NCBI GenBank assembly: GCA_002339345.1
Contig: DDKM01000072.1
Coordinates: 13,357 to 50,880 of the forward strand
Reading direction: 5' to 3'
DNA length: 37,524 nucleotides
From: Firmicutes bacterium UBA2598
Lineage (GTDB): Bacteria; Bacillota; PH28-bin88
In this document: positions 17,856 through 26,275 of the stretch, piece after piece
How the letters are laid out: every line of letters begins with the position of its first letter
How positions within the stretch are numbered: the first letter of the stretch is position 1
Program-made: the position numbers and the translations under genes
The notes under the pieces: generated by a model
Told to the model about the DNA's origin: nothing
Seen by the model: only the letters and a program-made list of their open reading frames with translations
Database searches by the model: none

Positions 17856-19478
17856 TTATTTCACAGCCCAGTCGGCCCAATCATGCACTTCCAAAATCGG
17901 TGATACGTTGAACTTTGTAACCCGCTTGTTTATACCCCAGTTCCGCTTCTGGTAGTAGAGGAAGGTCCACGGAATGTCATTGGCCAGGATTTCCTGGATC
18001 CGGTTGTAAATCGCTTTACGCTTGGCCACATCGGTTTCACCGCGGCCCTGCTCCAACAGGCGGTCCACTTCGGGATTGCTGTAGCTCACCCGGTTGAAGC
18101 CGTTGCCGCCAGCCTTCACGCCTTCTTTGGTATGCCAGAAGAGGGTCTGATCGGGGTCAAGGCCGGTGGAGAATCCGCCCACATAGGCGTCAAACTTGCC
18201 CGGCATCACGTGCTTGTTGACAAAGGTATTCCATTCGATAATCCGCGGTTCCACCTTAATGCCCAGGGGCTTTAGCTGGCGCTGTACCACCACGGTAATG
18301 CGCTCGCGGTTGATATTGCCCTTATTGGTAAGGAGCTGGAACTGGAACTTGCGGCCATCCTTTTCCAGGATACCGTCCTTGCCCATCTTCCAACCGGCTT
18401 GCGCCAAAAGCTTTCTGGCTTCGGCCACATTATAAGGATTGGCTTTCACGTTGGGGTTATACCACGGCAAGGCAGGAACATATAGACCGACTGCCGGAGT
18501 ACCGACACCTTTCAGGACCTCGCTCACAATGGCCTTTTTATTGATGGCCATATCCAAAGCTTTGCGGACTTTGGGGTCGCTAAAGAGAGCGTTGGGCTTT
18601 TGGATATCCGTAGGATCCTGGTAGTTCCAGAGGATAACGTCAACAATCGGGGCATCCACCATCTTGACGTTAATTCTGTTTACTTTGCGCATCCGGGCCA
18701 CTTCACTGGCAGGGATAAAGGCTACATCCACTTCGCCGGTTTGCAGTTGGACCATTAATACAGCCTGGCTGGGAACGATTTTGTAAATGATCCGATCCAG
18801 GTACGGACGACCTTCGAAGTAATCAAGATTGGCTTCATATACTACCCGCTCGGCGCTCTTCCACTCCACAAACTTGAAGGGGCCGGTGCCGATGGGCTTG
18901 CGGTTGTGCTCGGACTCGCGGATCTTTTTCATATCTACCTTTTCCCAGATATGCTTGGGGGAAATGTACATTTCCGCAAGTCTGGACATGAGGGCGGCGT
19001 CCTTTTCACTCATGAGGATCTTTACTGTGTATTTGTCCGGGGTCTGGACTTCTTTAACCCTGGTAAAGTTCCCCTTCCTGGTGGAGTTGACATCGGGGTT
19101 TAAGTGGGTTTCGATGTTAAACTTCACGTCGGCGGAGGTGAATTCCACACCGTCGTGCCACTTCACGCCCTTTTTCAGGTTAATGGTGAGTTCCATGCCA
19201 TCGGCGGACCACCGGTGGGATTCCGCCAGGTCGGGTACAATCTCCAACTTGGTATTGTACTTGAACAGCCTGTTATACACCAGGGAGATATTGTCAACGG
19301 AAGCGCTGTCGGTGGAAACCAGGTAGTTCAGGTAAATGGGGTCAGAAAAGGAACCCCAGATCAGGGTGCCGCCGTAACGCTTGGGGTCGCGCTTGGCATC
19401 ATAGGGGTTGGCATAGGCCGCAGTGGCAATCCCGAACAGGAATGCCATCAGGACTACTAAGGCAATGATCTTGCGCAC
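17856..19478 (-). CDS. Peptide ABC transporter substrate-binding protein, copy 2, without lipobox
   Basis: The 540-residue binding protein of the SBP_bac_5 family has LIWGSFSDPIYLNYLVS, LTINLKKGVKWHDG and RKPIGTGPFKFVEW. The N terminus MRKIIALVVLMAFLFGIATA ends in an AYANP-type signal peptidase I site, and there is no Cys. Binding proteins of Gram-positive bacteria are usually lipoproteins, so retention by the cell wall or S-layer would be needed. The GTG at 19478 is chosen because AGGAGGAG lies just upstream and the signal peptide starts there. The frame extends upstream to 19520 without support. Only 61 bases, with no terminator, separate it from the SLH-domain gene. Confidence 0.92.
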   Translation of the reverse strand: MRKIIALVVLMAFLFGIATAAYANPYDAKRDPKRYGGTLIWGSFSDPIYLNYLVSTDSASVDNISLVYNRLFKYNTKLEIVPDLAESHRWSADGMELTINLKKGVKWHDGVEFTSADVKFNIETHLNPDVNSTRKGNFTRVKEVQTPDKYTVKILMSEKDAALMSRLAEMYISPKHIWEKVDMKKIRESEHNRKPIGTGPFKFVEWKSAERVVYEANLDYFEGRPYLDRIIYKIVPSQAVLMVQLQTGEVDVAFIPASEVARMRKVNRINVKMVDAPIVDVILWNYQDPTDIQKPNALFSDPKVRKALDMAINKKAIVSEVLKGVGTPAVGLYVPALPWYNPNVKANPYNVAEARKLLAQAGWKMGKDGILEKDGRKFQFQLLTNKGNINRERITVVVQRQLKPLGIKVEPRIIEWNTFVNKHVMPGKFDAYVGGFSTGLDPDQTLFWHTKEGVKAGGNGFNRVSYSNPEVDRLLEQGRGETDVAKRKAIYNRIQEILANDIPWTFLYYQKRNWGINKRVTKFNVSPILEVHDWADWAVK

Positions 19479-19539
19479 GATACCTCTCCTCCTTTTATGA
19501 TGAAATGACCATCTTTCCAAAGAACTGCCTAAACGATAG

Positions 19540-21027
19540 TTACCGCAGCTTCACCGAGGCAACCAGGTATTGCTCGTAGGGATCGGTATCCAGGGTGATC
19601 TTGGTATTGGGTTTTAAGGCGTCCAGGGTCAGGTAACTGCCGTCAGCAGCCAGGACAATCACATCATTGGCCAGTTCAACGGTATCAGAGAAAGGAATGG
19701 TCACACCTTCGTCTACCCTAATGGTGAGCTTGTTGCCAACCAGCGCCTCCACCTTGGCATTAAGGTCCTGGTAGTAAGCGTTGATGTAGGTAACTTCTTC
19801 AGCCATGTTCAGGGTGAGCACAGCACTTACCGGACGATGGGCGAGGAGGGAGGTTCTTACCGGCTTACCGTTTAGCTCGGCGAAAGCACCATCGGCCATG
19901 ATATAAGTGGCGGTAGAGATTTGGCTAAAGCTGTAGACATTCTTTTTGTAAGCTACTTTAAGATCGGAGTCCTTTTCCGGGTTCTTTTCAAATACTAGGG
20001 AGTAAGTTAGGGCTGGGGTACCAAACCTCCACTTAACTTCATCGTCTGGAGCAGCCTTATCAAACTCCTGGGTGAAGGGGATCACTTTAAGTTCTTTGCC
20101 AGCGACCCATACCTTCAGACTGGCGGTATCAACGGCAATTTCACCCAAAAGATAGTTGGGACCGCTCTTGTACCAGGATTCTTCATTCTCGCTGTAGAGC
20201 AGCTTAGCCCGGTTGTCGGTAGCCATAGTAGATGAATCGGAAACGGTTTCCCATGGATAGTCCACCTTGATGGCATCAAAACTCTGCAAGGCAATCTTCC
20301 CGGTGGGATAGTCCATATCCTGGGCTGCATTCAGCCAACCCAGTTTGCCATCAGCCTTTACTACAAAGGAAACGGTGTTGCCCTTCTTAATATCGGACAG
20401 ATCAGCGGCGGTATCCTGGACAAAGATATAGGCTCCGTCAGCCAAAAAGGTCTTGTCCACTCCGCCCACAATCAGGGTAATGGTGTTTTTGGATACAGCC
20501 TTGACGATACCGGTCTGGCCCAGTTTACTACCCAAAATGGCTCCGAGGTAATCGGCCAGTTCGCTGCGGGTGGCCGGTTGAGCAAGGTCAACACCTTCCA
20601 GGTCCAAGGACAGAGCGCCACCGGTAGCCTTGTAGAGAGCGCCCCAGATCAGATCAGACTTCTTCACAACACCCTTGGGTAGGAAGTTGCCCTTCTTATC
20701 TAGGGACATAATGCCGTTTTGGACAGCAATAGCGTAATAGTTAGCGTTCCTATCACCTTTGGCATCGGCAATACTAGGAGCCTTGCCATTGGCCTTGAGG
20801 TTGAAAGCTACCACCAGTGCCTTGGCCAGTTCACCCCTGGTGACGTTGTCATCCGGTCTGAAGGCGTTATTCTTAGAAAGATCAAAAATGCCGGCAGCAA
20901 CCAGTTTTTTGATGACCATTTCATTGCTTAAGCCTTCCACATCTTCGACGGCCATAGCAACAGGTACCAGGCCAAGGATCATTACCAGGGCCACAACCAG
21001 CGCCAGGGTTTTTTTGAGACCTTGCAT
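19540..21027 (-). CDS. S-layer homology (SLH) domain surface protein
   Basis: The 495-residue secreted protein has a signal peptide (KKTLALVVALVMILGLVPVA, cleavage near AMA-VE). SLH-type segments at about 32-85 (FRPDDNVTRGELAKAL) and 86-135 (YYAIAVQNGIM) are followed by a shorter third one (ATRSELADYLGAILG at about 153-167). SLH domains bind pyruvylated wall polymers. The remaining 320 residues are beta-rich, without a family I recognise, and include two similar segments that begin ITLIVGGVDKTF and LTIRVDEGVTIPF. The ATG at 21027 has AGGAGGAGG upstream. The gene has its own promoter and a long leader, and it may be cotranscribed with the second dpp operon. It is probably an S-layer or wall-attached protein. 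Confidence 0.85.
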   Translation of the reverse strand: MQGLKKTLALVVALVMILGLVPVAMAVEDVEGLSNEMVIKKLVAAGIFDLSKNNAFRPDDNVTRGELAKALVVAFNLKANGKAPSIADAKGDRNANYYAIAVQNGIMSLDKKGNFLPKGVVKKSDLIWGALYKATGGALSLDLEGVDLAQPATRSELADYLGAILGSKLGQTGIVKAVSKNTITLIVGGVDKTFLADGAYIFVQDTAADLSDIKKGNTVSFVVKADGKLGWLNAAQDMDYPTGKIALQSFDAIKVDYPWETVSDSSTMATDNRAKLLYSENEESWYKSGPNYLLGEIAVDTASLKVWVAGKELKVIPFTQEFDKAAPDDEVKWRFGTPALTYSLVFEKNPEKDSDLKVAYKKNVYSFSQISTATYIMADGAFAELNGKPVRTSLLAHRPVSAVLTLNMAEEVTYINAYYQDLNAKVEALVGNKLTIRVDEGVTIPFSDTVELANDVIVLAADGSYLTLDALKPNTKITLDTDPYEQYLVASVKLR

Positions 21028-21186
21028 TTTTCCTCCTCCTTATAGCGATTTGATGATTGATGCACTAGCCAAAACGTAAAACCACTACCCTCCTTTCGCA
21101 AAATTGTCAAAAATTTTTTGCAATTACAAAAAAACTTGACTGTAGAACATATCCGGGCATGTATTATTGCATGAATAAAAAAACAA

Positions 21187-21230
21187 CCTGTCAAAGACCA
21201 CTGATGTTGATAGATGGTTGCTATGACAGG
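21187..21230 (-). terminator. Terminator-like hairpin in the SLH gene leader
   Basis: On the minus strand CCTGTCA (21224-21230) pairs with TGACAGG (21187-21193), with an inner ACCA/TGGT pairing in the 30-base loop region. A T-rich run follows (about 21174-21186). It lies between the candidate promoter and the SLH gene on the same strand. It could be an attenuator, or it could end another short transcript. Confidence 0.5.
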
Positions 21231-21308
21231 ATATACTTCGCTTTATATGGGATATGCCACTGGAGCCAAATCACCACTCTTCTACTGATGTTATATAATT
21301 TCAGGTAA

Positions 21309-21337
21309 ATCATAGCAAATTTTATCCCGGTTACCAA
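21309..21337 (-). promoter_or_regulatory. Candidate sigma-A promoter for the SLH gene
   Basis: On the minus strand TTGGTA (21332-21337), an exact 17-base spacer and TATGAT (21309-21314) form a good vegetative promoter. It lies directly after the pcrA terminator and about 280 bases upstream of the SLH start codon, so the message would have an unusually long leader. The 21028-21308 stretch holds this leader and no other gene that I can see. Confidence 0.55.
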
Positions 21338-21357
21338 CAGAGAAATAAGAGAGAATT

Positions 21358-21384
21358 AAAAAAAACCGACCTGTTTTAGGCCGG
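21358..21384 (-). terminator. Rho-independent terminator of pcrA
   Basis: On the minus strand CCGGCCT (21378-21384) pairs with AGGTCGG (21366-21372), with one G-T pair and an AAAAC loop, followed by eight T. It lies 17 bases after the pcrA stop at 21402. Confidence 0.85.
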
Positions 21385-21401
21385 GTACACTGGACAGTAA
21401 T

Positions 21402-23636
21402 TTACAATTTACGGATTGGTGCGTAGCTTGCCAACAGGTCCTTGATGCCCAGGTCGGGGAAGGCCACCTTCAATTTCTGGTCCCCACCGTCCTGCTGGAT
21501 CTGTACAATCACCCCAGTTCCCCATTTGGCGTGGTGGACCTTGTCCCCCAAGGCAAATTGACCGGTCCCGGGGAAACCTCCGCCGGAACATGACAGCCCT
21601 TCCACCCGTTTTGCAGTGGGAACTGGCGGCTGAGCAACAATTTTGGCATTGCTACCATCGCCTTCACCGCCGGACCAAGGGCGGTAGCGGGCCGCATGGC
21701 GGGAGGGGAAGCCCTCCTGTGCCAGCAGTTGGGGGGGAATTTCCCGCAGGAAGCGGGACGGTTCGTTGGTCACGGTATTCCCGTATAGGGTCCGTTCGTA
21801 GGCATTGGTCAAATACAAGCGCTCGCGGGCCCTGGTCATCCCAACATAGCAGAGCCGCCGTTCCTCCTCCGTTTCCGCGGGGTCTGCCAGGGATTGGGCA
21901 TGGGGGAACACCCGTTCTTCCATCCCCACCAGGAACACCACCGGGAATTCCAGGCCTTTAGCGGTGTGCAGGGTCATCAAAACTACCCGATCCTCCGCCT
22001 CAGCCATATCATCGATGTCAGTAATCAGGGATATCTGGGCCAAGAACCCGGCCAAATCTTGATCCGGGCTGCGGCGGTCATAATCGCGGGCCACCGAAAG
22101 GAACTCCCACAGGTTTTCCACCCGGGCCTGTGCCTCCGGGGTTCCCTCCGCCTGCAACTCCGCCAGGTAGCCGGAGTCTTCCAGCACCCGCTCCACCAGT
22201 TCCGTCACCTTCAAGCGGGTCGCAAGGTCCTGGAAAGCCTGGATCAGTTGAGACAGGCTGGATAGAGACCGAAGGGCGCGGCTGGTGAGTCCCGGCACCT
22301 CCTCCGCCTTGCCGATGGCTGTCATCACACTGATGCCATGGGCGGCTGCATAGTCCGCCAGCCGTGACCAGGTGGTTTCACCGAGGGAGCGCTTGGGCAC
22401 GTTAAAGATCCGTGCCAGACTGATATCATCGGCCGGGTTTTGGATTACCCGCAGGTAGGCCACCAGGTCCTTGATTTCCTTCCGATCATAGAACTTGAGG
22501 CCCCCGACGATCTGGTAGGGAATGCCGGACTGCAGAAATACCTCTTCAAACACCCGCGACTGGGCGTGGGTACGGTACAACACGGCAAAGTCCCGGTAAC
22601 ACCTTTGTTCCCGACCAAGCTGCCGGGAAATTTCCCCAGCTACGTACCTGCCTTCCGCCCACTCATTCTCACCGGAATAATAGAAAACGGGGTCACCCCG
22701 GCCATTATCGGTCCACAGGTTCTTAGGTTTACGCCCCTCATTGTTGGCAATAACAGCATTGGCCGCCTCCAGGATGGTCTGGGTGGAGCGGTAGTTCTGT
22801 TCCAGTCTGATAACCCGGGCGGCCGGGAAATCCTTCTCAAAATCCAAGATATTCTGAATGTCCGCCCCCCGCCAGCGGTAAATGGACTGATCCGGGTCAC
22901 CCACCACACAGATGTTGTTGTGGCCCGCCACCAACTGTTTGACCAGACGGTACTGGGAATGATTGGTGTCCTGGTATTCATCCACCAGCACATAGCGAAA
23001 TTGCCTTTGGTAAGATGCCAATACCTCTGGATGATGACTAAAGAGGGTGACCACCTGCATGATGAGATCGTCAAAGTCCAAGGCGTTCAACTTCTTTAAT
23101 TTCGCCTGGTACAGGCGGTAAACCCGGGCCACCTCCTGCCGGTACCATGTAGACGCCTCCCGGGCGAAGGCTTCCGGTGCCAGGAGATTGTTCTTAGCCT
23201 GGCTGATCAGCCCTCCTACGGCCCGCGGGTTAAAGCGTTTCTCATCAAGGTTCAACTCCTGCAGGCAGGTTTTCAGCAGGGACTGCTGATCCGCCGTGTC
23301 ATAGATGACAAAGTTTCTGGTATACCCCAGATGCTCGATCTCCCGCCGCAGAATACGGGCACAGGCGGCATGAAAGGTGCTTACCCACAGGGCCTCAGCC
23401 CTCTCCCCCACCAGATCCACAAGCCTTTCCTTCATTTCCCGCGCGGCTTTGTTGGTAAAGGTGATGGCCATGATCTGGGATGGCGGCACACCCCTATCCG
23501 CCAGCAGGTAGGCGACCCGGCTGGTAAGTACCCGGGTTTTACCGGATCCCGCCCCGGCCAGCACCAGCAGTGGCCCCTCCGTCCACCGCACCGCCTGCTG
23601 CTGGGGTGGGTTCAGTTGTGCCAGTAGTGCTTGCAA
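21402..23636 (-). CDS. pcrA: ATP-dependent DNA helicase PcrA/UvrD
   Basis: The 744-residue superfamily 1A helicase is complete. It has a Q-motif region (LNPPQQQAVRW), Walker A GAGSGKTRVL, motif Ia ITFTNKAAREM, Walker B DEYQDTN, motif III VVGDPDQSIYRWRGAD, motif IV EQNYRST, motif V LMTLHTAKGLEFP and motif VI GMTRARERL. A C-terminal tail (GDKVHHAKWGTGVIV) is typical of PcrA and known to contact RNA polymerase. It unwinds DNA 3' to 5' in repair and replication restart. It lies only 33 bases after the response regulator gene on the same strand, so it is probably the last gene of that operon. The ATG is supported by a GGAGGCA site. Confidence 0.95.
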   Translation of the reverse strand: MQALLAQLNPPQQQAVRWTEGPLLVLAGAGSGKTRVLTSRVAYLLADRGVPPSQIMAITFTNKAAREMKERLVDLVGERAEALWVSTFHAACARILRREIEHLGYTRNFVIYDTADQQSLLKTCLQELNLDEKRFNPRAVGGLISQAKNNLLAPEAFAREASTWYRQEVARVYRLYQAKLKKLNALDFDDLIMQVVTLFSHHPEVLASYQRQFRYVLVDEYQDTNHSQYRLVKQLVAGHNNICVVGDPDQSIYRWRGADIQNILDFEKDFPAARVIRLEQNYRSTQTILEAANAVIANNEGRKPKNLWTDNGRGDPVFYYSGENEWAEGRYVAGEISRQLGREQRCYRDFAVLYRTHAQSRVFEEVFLQSGIPYQIVGGLKFYDRKEIKDLVAYLRVIQNPADDISLARIFNVPKRSLGETTWSRLADYAAAHGISVMTAIGKAEEVPGLTSRALRSLSSLSQLIQAFQDLATRLKVTELVERVLEDSGYLAELQAEGTPEAQARVENLWEFLSVARDYDRRSPDQDLAGFLAQISLITDIDDMAEAEDRVVLMTLHTAKGLEFPVVFLVGMEERVFPHAQSLADPAETEEERRLCYVGMTRARERLYLTNAYERTLYGNTVTNEPSRFLREIPPQLLAQEGFPSRHAARYRPWSGGEGDGSNAKIVAQPPVPTAKRVEGLSCSGGGFPGTGQFALGDKVHHAKWGTGVIVQIQQDGGDQKLKVAFPDLGIKDLLASYAPIRKL

Positions 23637-23669
23637 AATGATGCCTCCTCCGAATTGCCACCGGTGCCG

Positions 23670-24287
23670 TTAAGCCAACCGGTAGCGGTTTTTGGGCCGT
23701 CCGACGCGACCATAATCGCATTCTACCACTACCCGCCCCTCCTCTACCAGGTAGTTCAGATAACGGTGGACGGTCTGATACGCTAAATTCACCCCACTGG
23801 TAATTTCCTCAATAGTCACCGGGTGAGGACTGTTTTCCAGGAATTCCTGAATTAAGCGCAGAGTAGCGCTACTGATGCCTTTCACCACATAAGCCTCATG
23901 GTTTTTTTGCCTGTTATTCTTGGTAATGTTCAAATGCACCCTAATTCGGGCGATGAGATCCGGCGCCTTGATGGGTTTCAGGGCAAAATCACTGGCCCCA
24001 GCAGCTAAAAAGGCATCGGCAATGGACTGGCGCTCATCAACGGTCAGCACCAGGATGGGTACCTGGGAATCCCAGGTGCGGATTTGCTGCACCGCTTCCA
24101 GCCCATCCATTTCTGGCATATGGTAATCCAGAATTACCAGATCCAGCTTTTCCTCCTTCAGCCGCGCCAGACCATCCTGACCGTTTGCCGCCTCCACCAC
24201 CTGCCAGCCTCCCAGCCGGCAAATTTCTTGTAGTGTATAACGGACACTGGTGTCATCATCCACCACCAGGATCTTTATATTGTCCAC
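23670..24287 (-). CDS. Response regulator, CitB/DcuR type (REC plus winged-helix-like HTH)
   Basis: The 205-residue regulator has a receiver domain at about 4-120 with acidic pocket Asp10-Asp12, phosphorylation site Asp54 (VILDYHMPEMDG), Thr82 and Lys104. The C-terminal half has VTIEEITSGVNLAYQTVHRYLNYL, a helix-turn-helix, followed by a wing-like RVGRPKNRYRLA. This architecture is that of CitT/DcuR/MalR-type regulators of organic-acid metabolism and transport, but the target cannot be read here. The gene is four bases after the kinase gene stop (24291), and kinase and regulator are clearly a pair. Confidence 0.9.
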   Translation of the reverse strand: MDNIKILVVDDDTSVRYTLQEICRLGGWQVVEAANGQDGLARLKEEKLDLVILDYHMPEMDGLEAVQQIRTWDSQVPILVLTVDERQSIADAFLAAGASDFALKPIKAPDLIARIRVHLNITKNNRQKNHEAYVVKGISSATLRLIQEFLENSPHPVTIEEITSGVNLAYQTVHRYLNYLVEEGRVVVECDYGRVGRPKNRYRLA

Positions 24288-24290
24288 ACC

Positions 24291-25655
24291 CTATCCCTCC
24301 GGTAAATGTATTTTCACCCGGGTACCAATTCCCGGCCCGCTGTCCACTTCCACCGTACCGCCATGGACCGCCACCACCCGCTGTACAAAGGGTAGACCCA
24401 GTCCGGACGTATTCTGGGTACTGTACCCGATCTCCCAGATTCTCGGCAGATCGCCGGGCAATATCCCTACCCCGTTATCCTCCACAATGAAATCCACCCC
24501 ACCCCTCACCGGGCGGACGGATAGGCTGACCCGGCCATCGGGATGCCCAGCCGTGGCATTGAGGGCGTTCTGGGTAATGTTGATTAACGCCCTGGCCACC
24601 CGCACCCGGTTCAGGCGCAGCCGCGGCAGTCCTGCCGGAATATCCAGCACCATCTGCTGGTTTGTCTTTTCCGGCAGCAGCTGTGCCCAAGCATATTTAA
24701 TCAATTCTCCCACATCGGTATCCTGCCGGTAATCATCGTACAAGATTTCGGATATCATCGCATTCATGTGGTCAACGGCGGCACCAATACGCTGGCAATA
24801 TTCCCGCTGGCGGTCCTCCACCACCAGCATTTCCAGAATGGAATTCAGGCCTTGCACCGTGGTCAAGGGAGTCTTCAGGTCATGGACCAGGGAGTGCATC
24901 TCCTGGATGGCCCGGGTTTCCACCGCCGCCAGTCTAACCCGTTGCAGTTCCTGTTCCCGCTCCTTGGCCTGGTGCATTACTTCCAAACGCCGGTCGTAAT
25001 CCACCGCCAGACGGGTGGTGATCACACCGATCAACAGAAAGGGGAAGAAGAAACCCAACCCCACAAAATCAAATACATCCACCGCCTGCAGGTATTCTGC
25101 GACTACCTTGATGGAGGTAGGGGCATCCCCCCGGCCAAAACCAGCTGGGGAAAGCACGGGCGTGACTTCCAACCAGAACACTCCCAACATGATCTCCGCC
25201 AGAACCACCGCCCTGGTCAGCCAGTGCAGCCCTCCCCGGCCCACCCCAGCCACTAGCCAGGTGCCAATTAAAACCGCCAGTAGGGGAGCGGCCAGATCCA
25301 CCCGGTCACCTTCCCACCAGGCAACACCCGACAACGGGGCGGTCACCACCAGTAAAATTACCGGCAACCTGATCAGCGGCCGGCCGGTTCCGGCAACCGC
25401 CGCCTGTCCCCAAAGCATCCCTGCCATCACCAGGGGCAACAGCAGTAAAGTCCGCAGTCCCACATACAGGGCTGCCGCCAGGATCAACTGTCCGCTGTCC
25501 CCGCTGGCAATACCCCTGATCACCCAGGTATATACCTGGCTCATATAGGGTTCTATCCCGGTAAACATTGCCGCCAGCAAGAAGCACAACAGCCCGCCGA
25601 AAAGGACATCCGCCCGGTAGGAATAGTTTCTGTTCACACTCCCCGCCCCCTTCAC
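24291..25655 (-). CDS. Multi-pass membrane sensor histidine kinase
   Basis: The 454-residue kinase has about six hydrophobic segments between 17 and 217. There is no recognisable PAS, Cache or other sensor domain, only a modest outside loop around 163-195. Next come a coiled-coil stretch (220-250) and the dimerisation/phosphoacceptor box with His258 (LVHDLKTPLTT). The ATP-binding domain follows: N box ITQNALNAT with Asn363, G1 VEDNGVGI, and G2 SGLGLPFVQRVV. The start GTG at 25655 overlaps the upstream lipoprotein stop as GTGA. A second GTG six codons in is an alternative. With no extracellular sensor domain of its own, the signal probably comes through the membrane helices, possibly via the lipoprotein and binding protein encoded immediately upstream. 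Confidence 0.9.
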   Translation of the reverse strand: MKGAGSVNRNYSYRADVLFGGLLCFLLAAMFTGIEPYMSQVYTWVIRGIASGDSGQLILAAALYVGLRTLLLLPLVMAGMLWGQAAVAGTGRPLIRLPVILLVVTAPLSGVAWWEGDRVDLAAPLLAVLIGTWLVAGVGRGGLHWLTRAVVLAEIMLGVFWLEVTPVLSPAGFGRGDAPTSIKVVAEYLQAVDVFDFVGLGFFFPFLLIGVITTRLAVDYDRRLEVMHQAKEREQELQRVRLAAVETRAIQEMHSLVHDLKTPLTTVQGLNSILEMLVVEDRQREYCQRIGAAVDHMNAMISEILYDDYRQDTDVGELIKYAWAQLLPEKTNQQMVLDIPAGLPRLRLNRVRVARALINITQNALNATAGHPDGRVSLSVRPVRGGVDFIVEDNGVGILPGDLPRIWEIGYSTQNTSGLGLPFVQRVVAVHGGTVEVDSGPGIGTRVKIHLPEG

Positions 25656-26242
25656 CGAAAAGCGGAATAAAGGGGTTCCTGCAGGGAACTCAGGTCCCTG
25701 GCCAGGGTATAGGGCAGGACATAGGTCCGGGCGATCTGGGAGATATAACCATCGCGGTTGGCGGATCCCAGAGCAATGAGGTACCGGGCATAGGGTGCCA
25801 GCACCTCCAACAGCAGATCATCCCGTCCACCCCGGCGCTGGTACCCGGCCGCATGGACCAGCACAACGGGCATATTCAACTGAAAGGCGGTTTCCACCAG
25901 GTCAACCACCCGGTTGGTCTCCACATTAAAGTCCATACCGCCGGCTCGCAAGCCATGGGGTGATACACCAACCACCACCACCAGGCTCTGAAAGCGGTCG
26001 GAAAGATCCTCTGCGGTGACCCTGGTCTGGTACTCGTAGCTGATGGCCATCTTTTCCAGCATGGCTGCGATGATCATGGCATCGGTGCTTTGCCCGGCCC
26101 CGGTGACCAGTACCCGTTCACGGGCCACGGGACGGGGCAAATTGGGTATAGCCTCGGCCTCCCATGCCCTGTTTTCCTGACACCCGTTCAGGATAAACAT
26201 CATCATTAATAGTAGAAATAGCCATAGGCGCGCGGACATCAC
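25652..26242 (-). CDS. Small lipoprotein resembling DUF6305
   Basis: The 196-residue protein has a short signal (RLWLFLLLMMMFILNGC) with lipobox Cys at about residue 21. The mature part is a single alpha/beta domain with alternating strands and helices: RVLVTGAGQSTDAMI, SLVVVVGVSPHGLRAGG, MPVVLVHAAG and YARYLIALGSANRDG. From memory this pattern (TGAGQS.DA ... VVVGVS..GL ... GNRDG) matches the DUF6305 family, of unknown function. The fold resembles a Rossmann-like or periplasmic-binding half domain. It sits between the binding-protein gene and the kinase gene, 33 bases after the former and overlapping the latter, so an accessory sensing role outside the membrane is inferred. The start is GTG 26242 or ATG 26239, and both fit the AAGGAG site. 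Confidence 0.75.
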   Translation of the reverse strand: MMSARLWLFLLLMMMFILNGCQENRAWEAEAIPNLPRPVARERVLVTGAGQSTDAMIIAAMLEKMAISYEYQTRVTAEDLSDRFQSLVVVVGVSPHGLRAGGMDFNVETNRVVDLVETAFQLNMPVVLVHAAGYQRRGGRDDLLLEVLAPYARYLIALGSANRDGYISQIARTYVLPYTLARDLSSLQEPLYSAFR

Positions 26243-26275
26243 ACCGTCTCCTTGTTCACCGCATATTTTTGAGGA

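Noticed and set aside
21105..21110. Minus-strand TTGACA just before the SLH gene
   Set aside because: The hexamer 17 bases downstream is TAGTGG, not a -10. The 21309-21337 pair is better.
21136..21161. Plus-strand TTGACT promoter in the SLH upstream region
   Set aside because: The -10 is poor and there is no + strand gene downstream.
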